NCBI GenBank assembly: GCA_023512835.1
Contig: CM042090.1
Coordinates: 58,453,865-58,517,864, forward strand
Reading direction: 5' to 3'
Length of the DNA: 64,000 nt
DNA from: Taxillus chinensis
Taxonomy: Eukaryota; Streptophyta; Magnoliopsida; Santalales; Loranthaceae
The translations under genes were made by a program, and so were the position numbers. The notes under the pieces were generated by a model that had not been told where the DNA came from, did not search any database, and worked only from the letters and a program-made list of their open reading frames with translations. This document shows positions 32,959-45,004 of this stretch, piece by piece (the first letter of the stretch is position 1; each line of letters begins with the position of its first letter).

Positions 32959-35650
32959 TGTCACGCCCCTGAATTCCAAGGAATCCAGAACCAGGTACAT
33001 GACTTCCCCTTGCCCGCAACCGATAGGTCAAGGGGTTGGTGACTAGCACCAATGGAGATTACACCGCGGGTCTTGTCTCAAATATGCAACCTTGTACGAT
33101 CATACATCAAGGGTAATCCTGTACTTTCCCATATATAATCATGCATACAATGAGTCAAATAGTCATACAAACATCACATCACAAAAAGTATGCAAATACA
33201 ATCGTCCACGGACCCATGTCCGGGATATCACATAAAACAATACAAAATATAATACTTGTATCATACATTAGAGTGGTGGGCGTCCTCCTGGAAGAAAGTC
33301 CTCCACTAGTCTCGGGTCACACCTGGAAAAGGGTAAACAAGCAAGTGGGGGGAGCAACAAGCTCGAGAGGTGACCCCAACACTCCACATCATGCAAACAT
33401 ACAAGTCTATACTACATGCTCGTGTACTCGTGCACCGTGTAGTGTGCACAATCATCGGGACTCGCTCGCAAACAAACATCAGGACCCAGCCCGCCCACAC
33501 AGACAACTTGTCCACGATCCTCCACGGAATCCCAGCTCAGGGCACTCAGCCCTAGCTCCACGAGCTCAACGGTTCAACTGAGGCCTTAGCCTATCCACAG
33601 CGCAATATGCCCGGCCACAGTCGCCACACAAGCCTGCCATCGGCGTATATGCCTACCACGTCAACCACATAGCACCATCGGTGCATCACGGTGAGAACCC
33701 AACAAGTCATGGAACCCAAGTCCCAAATCCACAAACCAACATACCAACACCAATATGGCCTTAAGGTGTACAACACTCCCTTTAGAACGTAGCCGGTCTT
33801 CACAAGTCGATCCTCATTCCTTGACTAAGGAAGGAGATACCCATAGGAGTTGTTTTCTTGAAATAAAAAGTCCCGGCATTGGGTCTCCATATCATAAATA
33901 AGATAATCTGATTTTTGGGGATTTTTCTAAGATGTCTAACCCCACTTTCCAAAAATTCACCTCTACAAAAAACTGGATTTTTCCGAGATTTTACACTAAA
34001 TCCCAATTTTGACATTTTGAAAGAGTGGGAATTAATTTTTCTAGTATTTTTCTTTGAATCCAAATGGGGGGTATTTCGTTATTTACATTGTAACTTAAGT
34101 ATAATACTTACATTGTGTAAATGGGTATGGGTTACAATGTAAATAGTCCAGTCCAGTGCAGTCCAGTGTCCAGTTACACTATTGAAGCTGCGACTCGTAG
34201 CGCAGAACTACAGCGCGCCTCAGAGACTCGTAGCTGGAGCTGCGACTCGTAGCTGCATAGCGCGCCTCAAAAGACTCGAAGCGGGTCTTCGATCTTCGAC
34301 CTTCGGACTACAAACTTCAACCTTCGGACTATGGGACTACGAACTACAACCCTACGAACTACGAACCTTCGAGCTACGAACTACGGATCTACGAACTACG
34401 ACCCTATGAACTATGAACCTTCGAGCCTTCGACCCAGAACTTCGGATCTTCCTTATTTCGACCCAAGAATTCGCCTAGGGTACTGTTCATCGTCGTTTTT
34501 GCCTATTCTTTGTCTGGAATCAACCCAGCAACCCCCATACGCGCACAAACACGCATTCTACGCAACAGACTACGATATCTACCTCAAAATGCGTCCAGAA
34601 TGCCTCTAAATCGCACAGATAGCAGCAGAAACATGCACTAAATTTCAGATTTCCAAAAATCTAGATCTAAATCCAAATTTCCATGGTTGACTTCTCAACC
34701 CTCATGGAATATGCAATTAAACAGCCCCAGATCACAGAAACACATCTCTACAATGATCTAAATCAGTTCTTAACCACAGATCTTATGCTAAACCATTAGA
34801 TCTAACCCAAAATTGGATTTCCCCCAAAATCTAGGGTTCATGCTCAATTTCATAAATCATGATAAATTCGTGCAGATCCAAAATAGAATCAAGATAAGGA
34901 GTTTAAGGACACCTACCTGGAGTGATTCTTTGAACTCCACGAACCCAAATCGCCCCAGGGCTTCAAGCTTCCAAGCTCTCTCTCTCTCTCTCTCTCTCCC
35001 TCTCAAACGCATAAACGTGATAGTGTAAAGTGAAAGCTCTTTCATTTCCCGCCATTTATATTTCTCGCTAGTCATTGATCAATAACCGACCTAGTCAATC
35101 ATTGACCTAGTCAATAATTGACCTCCAAGGTCCCAAACTCCAAATTGAGTCAAATTACAATCAAAACGCTCGAAATGACGAGCACAACACTAAATGAGAT
35201 ATTATTACACCCAAATGACCGCCCAAACACAAAGTCAACCAATAAAACCCAAAAAGTCAATAATCGGGTCAAATGGGGCCCCGACTCGAAATCGGACCCA
35301 AGTACGGTCAAAATGCTCACATCGACGACTACACTACCGTCCGGATAGTTGTATTCTATAGAATGACTATCTCTTAAAACTACCCAAATACGAGTCTTTA
35401 CATCCTCCCCACCTTAGGACTTTTCGTCCTCGAAAATAAAACACATGCCCAAAGGACATAGCAAAATTCAAGCTCAATGTCCCAAGAACAAAACATAAAA
35501 CATGATCACCGATCACACATGTGCAATGCAACTCGCAACAAGCCAAAAGGGCTGACAAAATCCAACAACAACGAGCTAAACCACATCTCAAACAACATAT
35601 GCAAAACAAATGCATAAAACATAAGTCATACCTCGGGGAAGGTCCTCACA
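32959..35650 (-). mobile_element. Element G: Tekay-like LTR plus PPT region, internally deleted element
   Basis: 2692 bp bounded by a perfect TSD GGTAT (32954-32958 and 35651-35655) inside D's integrase. 32959-35402 is a typical LTR (minus TGTAAAGACTCG...GTGACA). Beyond it lie the PPT (minus CCTAAGGTGGGGAGGA), the conserved stem-loop and about 200 bp of 3' UTR-like sequence, ending at a terminus reading TGTGAGGACC on the minus strand. This fits loss of almost the whole 5' LTR and interior, keeping the outer end. Alternatively the full 2692 bp is one long LTR. It includes a CT run at about 34975-34998 and ACGAACTAC-type repeats at about 34330-34410. Confidence 0.8.
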
Positions 35651-36597
35651 GGTATCTCCACTTTGCATGTAGAACTACTTCCATACCGTAGACCAAAGAA
35701 AACGGAGTTGCCCCAATTGATGTTCGTACCGAGGTACGATAAGCATGCAAAGCATATGGTAGCTTCTCATGCCAATCTTTGTATGTTTCCATCATCTTTC
35801 CGATAATGTTCTTGATGTTCTTATTGGTCGCTTCAACTGCTCCATTCATCTTTGGGCGATAGGGGTCGAGTTGCGGTGTTGAATTTTGTACGTTTTGCAC
35901 AACTTAGCCATCATCCGATTGTTCAGATTGGTGGCATTGTCTATTATGATCAGCTCGGGAAGCCCGTATCGACATATAATGTTGCTCTGCAGAAATTTGA
36001 GCACCATAGCTTGTGTGACATTAGCATATGACGCCGCTTCTACCCACTTGGTAAAATAATCGATAGCCACTAAGATGAAGCGGTGACCATTGGAAGCTTT
36101 TGGCGAGATTGGTCCGATAACGTCGATGCCCCAAAGTGAGAAGGGCCATGGGGAAACCATCACATGCAGCTTAGATGGAGGTACTTGAATCTTATCGCCA
36201 TAAATTTGACACTTGAGGCATTTGCGCACATATTCAATGCAATGTTTTTCCATAGTGACCCAATAATAGCCCATTCGCATAATTTGTCTTGTTAATGCAC
36301 GTCCATTCGCATGTGAACCGCATTCTTCTTCGTGCACTTCTTTCATTATCTGTTTCGACTCTTCTTTTGCCCCACACTACAATAACACCATACCATGGTT
36401 TCTTTTATATAGAACGGGACCATCAAGGTAGTAGTTGGATGCCGACCTTCGAATATTTCTTCTATGAGACTCGAGAGGCCTCTCCTGGGTATTCTTGCTT
36501 GAGCAAATACTATTGATGTCATCAAACCAAGGCTTTTCTTCAATATTTCCTTTAATGGCCATGCAATGTGCAGGAGCATCTTGTATACGGATATCAA
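35651..36597 (-). pseudogene. D integrase N-terminal and core
   Basis: Read on the minus strand: zinc-binding region HEEECGSHANGR and CLKCQIYGDK (35846-36346), core D in SLWGIDVIGP, second D in LIIIDNATNLNN, then the E region YRPKMNGAVEATNKNIKN (35646-35900). A frame change near 35880 splits the core. The second aspartate is kept although the usual DNG is DNA here. The protein is further cut by G at 35650. Confidence 0.9.
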
Positions 36598-37047
36598 AAG
36601 ACTGGACTTCCAACTTTGTGTCTAGTCGAAGGAGGGAGGCTAGAGTGGCCAGCGCATCAGGAATCGATTGTATTCCCTGGGCATATGCTCGAACGTGATG
36701 TCTTCGAATTGCTCGGCTAACTCCATAACATGCTTCCAATATGGCATTAATTTGTGGTTTCGAGTCTCCCATTCACCCTTTACTTGAAAAATGATAAGTG
36801 TAAAATCGCCAAACACTCATAATTTTTTGATTCCTTTGTTAATTGCTTCTTGAAGTCCCATCACACAGGCCTCATATTCTGCTACATTATTTGTACAAGG
36901 GAAGGTTAGCTTGGCCACCATCGGAAAATGTTCGCCTTTTGGAGATATCAGAATGGCCCCGATGCCGTGCCCCAAGAGGCTGGAGCCTCCATCAAACCAC
37001 ATCGTCCATATATCCGATACTTGCCGTGAGAATGTTGATGTGCTCAT
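36598..37047 (-). pseudogene. D archaeal-type RNase H (second RNase H)
   Basis: 36817-37047 reads WTMWFDGGSSLLGHGIGAIL and NNVAEYEACVMGLQEA, the DGG start and E-containing helix of the extra RNase H typical of the Tat lineage. The following open stretch (36377-36772) continues toward integrase (ASLLRLDTKLEVQ). Frame-broken near 36800. Confidence 0.85.
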
Positions 37048-37595
37048 CCTGGGAAGCCAATAGTCATGGGCTCATAGTTTTCTTGTGCTCTGCCTGCCAA
37101 GTAATCAGCTATTGCACCTCCTTTTATAGCGTTTTGAGGCACGTAGATGATATCATACTCCGATAGGATCAGCTGCCATTTCGCGATGCTTCCAAAAATG
37201 GATGGTTTTTTTAAAAGGTACTTGAGCGGATCATGCCTCGAAATCAGCCATGTTGTATGATAAAGAGTGTATTGCCTCAATCGCCATGTTATCCACACAA
37301 GGGCACAACATGTCTTTTCCAATGGGATATAGTTCGTTTCATTGATGGTGAACTTTTTGCTGAGATAATAAATGGCTTGTTCCTTCTTACCTATAGAATC
37401 ATGTTGCCCCAAGACACAACCCATTGAGGACCCTTGGACAGCCAAGTATAAGATTAAAGGTCTGCCTAGAGATCTTGGTGGAACCAAAACAAGTGGATTG
37501 GACAGGATATTGTTTGATTCCGTCAAAAGCTTCTTGACATTTGTCATTCCAAATTTCTGGATTATTCTTCCGTAAAGTCTTGAAAATTGGTTCAC
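37048..37595 (-). pseudogene. D RT-linked RNase H
   Basis: Open from 37044 to 37595. Shows LYLAVQGSSMGCVLGQHD, QAIYYLSKKFTINETNY and IAKWQLILSEYDIIYVPQ in the usual Gypsy order. It directly precedes the second RNase H and overlaps RT's end in another frame. Confidence 0.88.
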
Positions 37596-38465
37596 ATGTG
37601 GCTATTAATTGTGAAATGAATCGGGCAATGTAATTCAATCTCCCGAGGAATCCTCTGACCTCGTTGATGGTTCGGGGTAGGGGCATCTCTTGGATAACTC
37701 GAACTTTATCTGGATCGATCTCCACTCCTTTTTGGCTCACAATGAAACCTAATAGTTTTCCTGACATAGTTCCAAAAGTGCATTTTTCGGGGTTCAATTT
37801 CAGCTGATATTTTCATAGCCTGTTGAAGAGCTTATGGAGTACTTCAATGTGATTTTCAATGCTTCGTGATTTGGCTATCATATCATCCACATAGACCTCA
37901 ACTTCTTTATGCATCATGTCATGGAATAGGGCCACCATGGCTCGCTGATAGGTTGCCCTGCGTTCTTCGGATCAAAAGGCATCACATTATAATCAGAATG
38001 TGCCCCAAAGTGTCGTAAATGTGGTCCTCTCCTTGTGTTCGGGGGCCATGCGAATCTGATTGTACCCCGAGAAGCCATCCATGAATGAGAATAGAGCATG
38101 TTTTGTTGTATTATCCACCAAGGTATCAATATGAGGAAGCAGGAAGTTATCTTTCAAACTGGCCCAGTTCAGATCTCTATAGTCGACACACATGCGGACT
38201 TTGCCTCCTTTCTTCGGTACTAGTACAACATTGGCTAGCCATTCTGGATAGTGGGAGACACTTAGAAAACCTGCGTCCCATTGCTTTTTGACTTCTTCTT
38301 TAATCTTCGGTAACATCTTCGGTCTCATTCTTCGCAATTTCGCCGCACTACTTGCACTCTGGTTTCATTGGTATATGATCTTTGCAATATGTCGTGTCTA
38401 ATCCTAGCATATCTTGATAAGACCATGCCAAAACATCTATGTAGCTCCTTAAGGATGTGTTTAAT
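37596..38465 (-). pseudogene. D reverse transcriptase (Tat type)
   Basis: The N-terminal end reads YIDVLAWSYQDMLGLDT beside the junction with E. 37993-38337 shows KIKEEVKKQWDAGFLSV, VRMCVDYRDLNWASLKDNF and FSFMDGFSGYNQI. The catalytic motif EVYVDDMIAKS is readable near 37865-37900. 37399-37797 gives CTFGTMSGKLLGFIVSQKG and EVRGFLGRLNYIARF. Frameshifts lie near 38000, 37800 and 37550, with a stop near 38360. The catalytic YVDD is intact. Confidence 0.9.
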
Positions 38466-38469
38466 CCAG

Positions 38470-39416
38470 TTAGGTGTGACTATAACAGGTGCGGTGACTA
38501 ACTTACCCTTGAGGATGTTGAAAGCTTCTAAGCAATCTGCATTAAACTCAAAGCTTGTGTCTTTTTCTAACAACCTACTCTTGGGTTTTGCAATTTTTGA
38601 GAAGTCCTTAATGAATCTCCTATAAAAGACAGCATGGCCAAGGAAACTTCTCACTCCTTTTTCATTGGTTGGAGGTGGCAGAGTCTCAATAGTGGAGATT
38701 TTTGCCTTGTCTACCTCTAAACCATGTGCAGACACCTTGTGCCCTAGAACTATCCCCTCAGTTACCATGAAATGGCATTTCTCCCAATTTAGGACTAGTT
38801 CCTTCTCCTCACATCTCTCTAAGACCACATCTAGATTTTTCAAACCTTGTTGGTAGGAGGAACCAAACACCAAAAAGTCATTCATGAAGACCTCCATGAT
38901 CTCCTCAACCAAACCCTGAAAAATGGCCATCATACACCTTTGAAAGGTGGCAGGGGCATTACAAAGCCCAAATGGCATTCTCCTAAATGCAAAAGTGCCA
39001 AAAGGGCACGTGAAGGTGGTCCTTTCTTGGTCCTCGGGCTTAACCATGATCTGATTATACCCGGAATAGCCATCTAAAATGCGGTAGTGACTATAGCCGC
39101 CTAACCTATCCAACATTTGGTCAATGAAAGGAAGAGGAAAATGATCCTTCCTAGTAGCCTTGTTCGGCTTTCTATAGTCAACACACACTCTCCACCCCGT
39201 CACAGTGCGAGATGGGATCAATTCATTTTTCTCATTTTTAATCACGGTCATGCCCCCTTTCTTGGGCACAACATGCAATGGACTCACCCACTCACTATCG
39301 GAAATAACATAAATTATACCCGCTTTTTTCCATTTTAAAATTTCTTTTCTAACAACTTCTTTCATGGCAGGGTTTAATCTTCTTTGTCTTTCAAGCGGTG
39401 GGTTTAAAATCATCAT
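38470..39416 (-). pseudogene. E reverse transcriptase (Athila type), truncated
   Basis: Long open stretch with VCVDYRKPNKATRKDHFPLP, FAFRRMPFGLCNAPATFQRC, KCHFMVTEGIVLGHKVSAHG, RSFLGHAVFYRRFIKDFS and LEAFNILKGKLVTAP. The catalytic box reads EVFMNDFLVFG where FMDD is expected, so the first active-site aspartate is Asn. The frame stays open past the junction into D sequence until 38325, so the last ~45 residues are not Athila. The upstream part overlaps 39391-39711 by a frameshift. Confidence 0.9.
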
Positions 39417-39711
39417 TCATCAAAATCTTATGCATGCAAATCCCTGGACTAATACCCCTAATGTCTTCAATGTTCCATCCTAGGGCCTTTTTGTGTTTCC
39501 TAAGGACTTCTAGCAATTGAGTGCACTCCACATCATTCAAATTAGAAGCAACAATGACAAGGAATTGATTTGTAGAGTCTAGAAATTCGTACCTTAGGTG
39601 TCCAGGCAGCTCCTTCGATTCTGGAGCTGGAGGCACGTCATCTTCTTTCTCCTCCTCAGCTTGCTCCAGAGAGTTTGTAGTTTGCTCATCTTCCTCAGCT
39701 GTCAAGTACAT
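39391..39711 (-). pseudogene. E protease-RT linker
   Basis: Reads LPGHLRYEFLDSTNQFLVIV, LLEVLRKHKKALGWNIEDI and PGICMHKILMNDD, the standard Athila lead-in to RT. A one-base frame change joins it to the RT stretch starting at 39416. Confidence 0.85.
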
Positions 39712-39738
39712 CTCTTCATCTTGTTGAGCTTCTATAAG

Positions 39739-40206
39739 CTAAAGGGCTCCATTATTGGTGGTGGTAATTTCTTCTGCCAAGTAGTCTTCCACCAATTCCT
39801 CAAGGTCTTCAACCCAAAGGCAGTCCTCCTCCTCTTGACCTTGCAAAGCCTTCCCCATGTGGAAGACTAAGGTCTCCTCATTAATTCTCAGAGTTAGCTG
39901 CCCTTGAGCAACATCAATCAATGCACAACCCGTTCTGAGAAACGGTCTTCCAAGGAGTAGCTGAACTCCTCTATCTTCTTCCATCTCCAAAACTACAAAG
40001 TCTGTTGGAAATATGAAGGAGCCCACTTTGACTAACACATCTTCAATTATCCCTTCAGGCCTTCCAGGAGACCGGTCGACAAACCGCAATGATATGGAAG
40101 TGGGCTTCATGCCCTTAAGCCCAAGCCGCTTGTACAAAGCAAAGGAGATCAAATTGATGCTGGCCCCTAAATCACATAGGGCTCGCTTGCTGCGGTGCAT
40201 TGCCAA
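39739..40206 (-). pseudogene. E aspartic protease
   Basis: Open over 155 aa with RALCDLGASINLISFALYKR (active site DLGA, as usual in Athila), VLVKVGSFIFPTDFVVLEME and VQLLLGRPFLRTGCALID (the LLGRPFL flap-end motif), then an acidic linker. The domain itself is open; only its joins to gag and RT are broken. Confidence 0.9.
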
Positions 40207-40529
40207 TCACACAAGGGAGATTAAAAGCGCCTGGATCTTTATGCTTGATAGGCAAACTCTGTTGAACAACACTTGCTCACCTCGTTAGGATCGCCACCGT
40301 CTCATGATCCCCATATTTCCTCTTCTTCTTCACAAAATCTTTGATATACTTTCTGTACCTAGGCATCTCGCTCCAAGATTTCCACAATCTGGAATGTTAA
40401 TTTCAAGCCTCTTAAACAAACTCGAAAGTGCTCATGCTCTTCTTCAACCCTCCTGGTTCCTCGGCCTCCGAGGAAATGACATAGTAGTCCTGAGCTCTTG
40501 CCTCTGTCCTGGCCTATTGCTGTCTTGAC

Positions 40530-41960
40530 TCAGTTGCTGGTCCTTCTTTTCTTGCACTCTTTCTTGACTTTATCCGATTTTCCTTGGTCATCAGCTTCCA
40601 AGGGTCTGCTCTGTTCTTTTGGAATTGCCTTCTTCTTAGGCTCTTGACTTCTTTCGAGTGCCTTCCCGCTTCTTAGAGTAATAGCCTTGCGGCTCTCCTT
40701 GGGGTTCACCTCGGTATCACTTGGAAAAGATTTAGCCGAGACTCCTTGATTTACATTCTGGGCCAAACTCACAACCAACATTTCTATATTCTTCATTGAA
40801 GATTCCATGGTGACTACCCTTTCCTCCAAATTATCCTCTCTTTTGGTTGGCTCATCCACATTCGATATACCCTTCCTCTTTCTTGTTGAGGCCGAGGCAG
40901 TTTCGCTTCGAATCCTGGAGGTGGGTGTAAATAATTATCCGTAGCATGTCGGATTCTGCTTCATCCCCGGGGGCACATATTTGTCTTGAAATGAGGTATC
41001 TCCCCCTCGATTCTGGTTTTTCCGAAATGGCCGAGATTGCTGCTTGGTTCGGGTGTACCCTTGTTGTTGTTGTTGAGGATAAAATTGCCGCTTCGATACA
41101 AGCCCTTTCCTCTAACATAATTTTCTTCTTCAGCTCCACTCTAGCCCCGTCGCATCATTGGTAAAGCTTGTTGTGATCCTTCAACTTTAAGAGCCAATAC
41201 TTCCATGCCTTTCACTAAAGCTTGAATCGTGCTTGCATATCATTGGAAGAATTATCAATCTGAAGCTATCTTCTCCCTTGGCTTTGAAGTACGCACATTA
41301 GACCACCGCCAATCAGCTAATGAACAGCCTCTCCAAGAGCTCTGCTGTCGTATCAGGCTCTAGATTTATCAAGCATCCTCCAGAATTTGTATTCACCTTG
41401 TCTTGTGAGTGGGACCGAAGACCTGTGTAGAAAGATTCAATTTGAATCCACTGGGGTCTTCCATGATCGGGGCATCTTCTCACTATGTCTTTGAAACGCT
41501 CCCAAGCTTCATGAAGAGTCTCCATCTCATCTTGCCTGAACCGCTAATCTCCCCTCCAGCTGGATCACCTTGGAAGGAGGGAAGTACTTTGACATGAACT
41601 TGGTCCGCATCTCCTCCCAAGTGTTGATTGAACCCGTTGCAGATCGTTGAACCAACCAAGAGCTCTATCCCTTAAAGAGAAAGGGAAAAGCCTTAGCTTT
41701 ATTGCCTCCTTCGATACATTGTTGATCTTTATGGTGTCGCACATCCTGGTAGAACCTCATCAAATTTGGTGTGGTTCATCCACGGCTGTTCCTCCAAACG
41801 CGTTGTTGCTCACCATGTTGATCAACGCCGGCTTCAACTCGAAGCTATTTGCTTGGACTCTTGTCTGCCGAATCCCATAATAATGGTCCGACATCATTGG
41901 CCTCGCATAATCTAAGAAGGTTTTGGGCATAAACCGATTCCCCTCTTCTTCGGATACTAG
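40530..41960 (-). pseudogene. E gag (Athila type)
   Basis: From N- to C-terminus on the minus strand: LDYARPMMSDHYYGI and NSFELKPALINMVSNNAFGG (about 41790-41940), then LHEAWERFKDIVRRCPDHG and ESFYTGLRSHSQDKVN (41313-41525), a Pro/Asn-rich middle (40852-41139), and ESRKAITLRSGKALER (40530-40859). Several frame changes. It would form the particle core. Confidence 0.88.
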
Positions 41961-42349
41961 CCATTGTAATTGGCCCCTCTTTGCGGTGCACCATCTTGGT
42001 GTCCGAGATCCGCCATCAGGTCGCCTACGAATTGCTCCAAGCCTTGAAGTGCTTCTTCACCTCACGTGTGGCTTCGTCGGCCTCTCATGTCGCTTCCCTA
42101 GCTGCTCCGTTGCTGCTCTCTAAACAATCGCTCCGGTTCTCGATTGAATGGTATAGGCTCCCCTCTTGGCATGCACGACTAAGAAGTTCCACAAATGAGT
42201 TATGATGTTCTTGTAAAACAAACAAGAACACACCCCAGAACGACCAAAAGAAAATAAATAAATAAAAACTCAAAGAAAAATAAACACCAAGATCGGAATT
42301 CAAACAATTTCACTCAATGTTGATTTCTAAAGCTAGTCAACCGTTGATT
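41961..42349 (-). other. E 5' leader
   Basis: About 390 bp between recognisable gag and PBS; nothing else is seen. Confidence 0.55.
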
Positions 42350-42366
42350 CCCCAGAACGACGCCAA
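42350..42366 (-). promoter_or_regulatory. E primer-binding site (tRNA-Asp type, mutated)
   Basis: Minus strand TTGGCGTCGTTCTGGGG; compare K's TTGGCGCCGTTCTTGGG. It sets the LTR edge at 42369. Confidence 0.78.
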
Positions 42367-42368
42367 TT

Positions 42369-42992
42369 TAACGAACGGGTATTTCGTGAGCGAAACCCAA
42401 GCGAGGGTTAAGCTACCGTCATTTAAATCCCTTCTCAAAATATTAATTCCCTTAACTAATGCTAAATAGAATAGCGACAAGAAAGGGGTCGATCCCACAG
42501 AGATTACCAAGTTATCTAGCTTTAACTCAAATCACCAAATTAATCTTGCTTAAAACAATGTCTCGGCAAACAAAATTGTGTTTTAAAATTACTCTACTGG
42601 TTCATGGTATTAGGGTTGTCTGATTGAAAACATGCTAAACATAAGCCAAGGACAACAAATGGTCATTGAGGTCCTTTTAAGAGTTGTATGCCAGAATGGT
42701 CATCTAAATACACAAACATGCAAAGCCAATAAATCATACTTGCAAAAGGATAATGCTCACACCAATTACAAATAAGTTATGAATCTCAATCCGCCCCAAA
42801 CTAGGGCTAAGAATACCAAGGTGTACATCCAAGGATAGAAATTAAGAACAGATTCATAAAACATGCAAAACTTAATCATCCAAACCCAATATTCATAAAC
42901 ACAGCAAAGCAACAAGAGGGCTACATTTCTCCCCTAGATTATAAGAACTACTCACGCATGATTACAAGTAAAACCATAGCAGTAAAGCTAAA
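42369..42992 (-). repeat. E 5' LTR, first segment
   Basis: Reads as the reverse of H's 3' part (52240-52900). The terminal dinucleotide is TA rather than TG (42369-42370). Interrupted by H with TSD CTAAA (42988-42992). Confidence 0.88.
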
Positions 42993-43080
42993 TGATAACG
43001 TGCATTTTATGCCATTATTCTAGTGTTTATTTAGGATGTTTAAGAGCATGATTAGAGACTTATTGCTTCATATATCATAT

Positions 43081-44987
43081 TGTAATGACCCGTGTGTAAC
43101 CCGTGTGTAAGAAGTTAACCACAAACACCTTGGATGTTGGTGCACATGTGTGAGGTAAGAGATGAGCCCAAGAGGGGACTTTTGGGATGTGCATGTGACA
43201 AGTGGTAACGTACCTTTATGCCCTAGGAAGATGCTATGCGTATACGGCGGTTTTAACTGTTTCGGCTGATCTTGGAGCTCACTTTTGATAGGGTAGATGG
43301 CCTCAAACAATTGGCGTGCAAGAACAAAAGTTTCTTAGAATGAGGTCCTCTATCTACCACAGAAATTTCAGAGCATTTGGAGCTGAACGTGAATTCACCC
43401 ATTTCACGTGCAAGCATATTTTTGCTCCTCAGGCCTCTCCAAGATGCAAGGAGGCTTGTGGTGAAGTTTGAGTGCATTTGGAGCTGCACGCCAATTGGGG
43501 AATTGGCGTGCAAATTGGCGTGCAGGTGTATTTTTGCATGGTGACCTTAGTTTTGTTATTCTAATCATCTTTTCCCAAAGGACCAGGTTGGAATAGTGAG
43601 TATTTTGGTGTGTATGGATGCGGAAAGGTTGTAACTTGTGTAATCAAAACTACGTCGTTTTGATGCTGGGATTCACTTAATCAAAACTACGTCGTTTTGA
43701 TGTTGTGTTGTCTATATAAGGAGGAGAAGCCTCCTTGTTCTAGGGTTAGGGGTTTTTCAGCCACTGCAGCCGTCGTAGAGAGAGAGAGAGAGCTAGAGAG
43801 AGAGAAGGAAGGGGAGTTGCTGGTTGCTACCGGAGCATCTTGCGTGGGGAGGACGACGTTTAGCGCGGGAGCAAGGAAGATCTGTTTTAAGGTAGGGGTT
43901 CTGTTCTTCCTAAATCCTCCTCTGTCCTAGGGTCCTAGGGCAGATTCTGGGCTACATCTGTTTATATATATATATATGTAATCCATATAGGTGTGATCTC
44001 CTATATGGATGTTGGCCTTCGATGGCGTTTTGGTGTGATTTCGAGGTTGGGTGGTTAGTGCATGTTAAGTGTTTGATAAAATGCTGGTGTGGATATGCCT
44101 GTATGAATATGCCTGTGTGTATGCTCAGAACGTGTTTGAAATAATGCCTGTGAGGCTATGCATATTATGTGTTTGAAATAATATCTGTGTGGCTGGGTTT
44201 GTGAGCCTGTGAATATATGCATGCTAAGTGTTCGACGTTATTCCCGTGTGACTAAGCATATTAAGTGTTCGATGTTATGCCTGTATGGCCTTATGTCTTT
44301 GCGTGTTTGCTTGTACACCCGGTGGTGTGGAAGCCCGGGACCGTTTTGTGTTAGCCTGTGAGGCTGTGGAAACTTGGCCTGAAGAGGCGGTTAAATAACT
44401 TGGCCTGAAGAGGCGGTTAAATCACTTGGCCTGAAGAGGCGGTTAAATAACTTGGCCTGAAGAGGCGGTTAAATCACTTGTGGTTAAAGTGTTAGCCTGT
44501 GTGGCAGTGGAAGATTGTAATTGTTGATGTGATTGTTATTATGTCTGTTGAAATTATTGTAACACGACACCACACTTGTACACATGGCATGTAGATGCTA
44601 GGAGCATGGGATGGGTTGGGGAGACATGATCCCTTCGAGCCGTGGATGCTCACCCCTCCTACTATGGTGTGTTTTCTTGCAGGAACCTACAGGCGTTAGG
44701 CGGGAACACCAAGGTGGAAGAGTTCTGTTTTGTGGCTTTGTTTTGTGTTATTTGCATTATGTAACTTTGTTGAGGCATTGTAACCCCAGTGGGGAGATAT
44801 TGTATTGAAGTTTGAAAAATAATAAAGGCATGTGGTTTCAATTAAATAATTATTTGATTTTGGTTTTTGGAAAAAAAAAAAAAAAAAAGAATGTGAAGTG
44901 TATATTGTATTCTACCCCTTTGTCCAAACCCGGATAAAGGGAGGGTCACGTTCCGGTCTCCTCGGGTTGGAAATCCGGGGCGTGACA
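43081..44987 (+). repeat. C 5' LTR
   Basis: TGTAATGACCCG...GGGGCGTGACA. Contains ACGT palindromes at 43643-43664 and 43680-43701, a TATA box (TATATAAGG at 43713), a GA run, and a tandem array of CTTGGCCTGAAGAGGCGG units (about 44372-44480). The first ~360 bp resemble Athila LTR H; the remainder resembles A and L. Confidence 0.95.
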
Positions 44988-44990
44988 ATA

Positions 44991-45004
44991 TGGTATCGGA
45001 GCAT
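44991..45004 (+). promoter_or_regulatory. C primer-binding site (tRNA-Met type)
   Basis: TGGTATCGGAGCAT, 3 nt after the LTR; a near match to the initiator tRNA-Met site. Confidence 0.88.

Noticed and set aside
35646..39416. A single element with two reverse transcriptases
   Set aside because: The right RT is Athila type, linked to E's protease and gag; the left is Tat type, linked to the dual RNase H and integrase of D. Both are incomplete at the join, so deletion is simpler.
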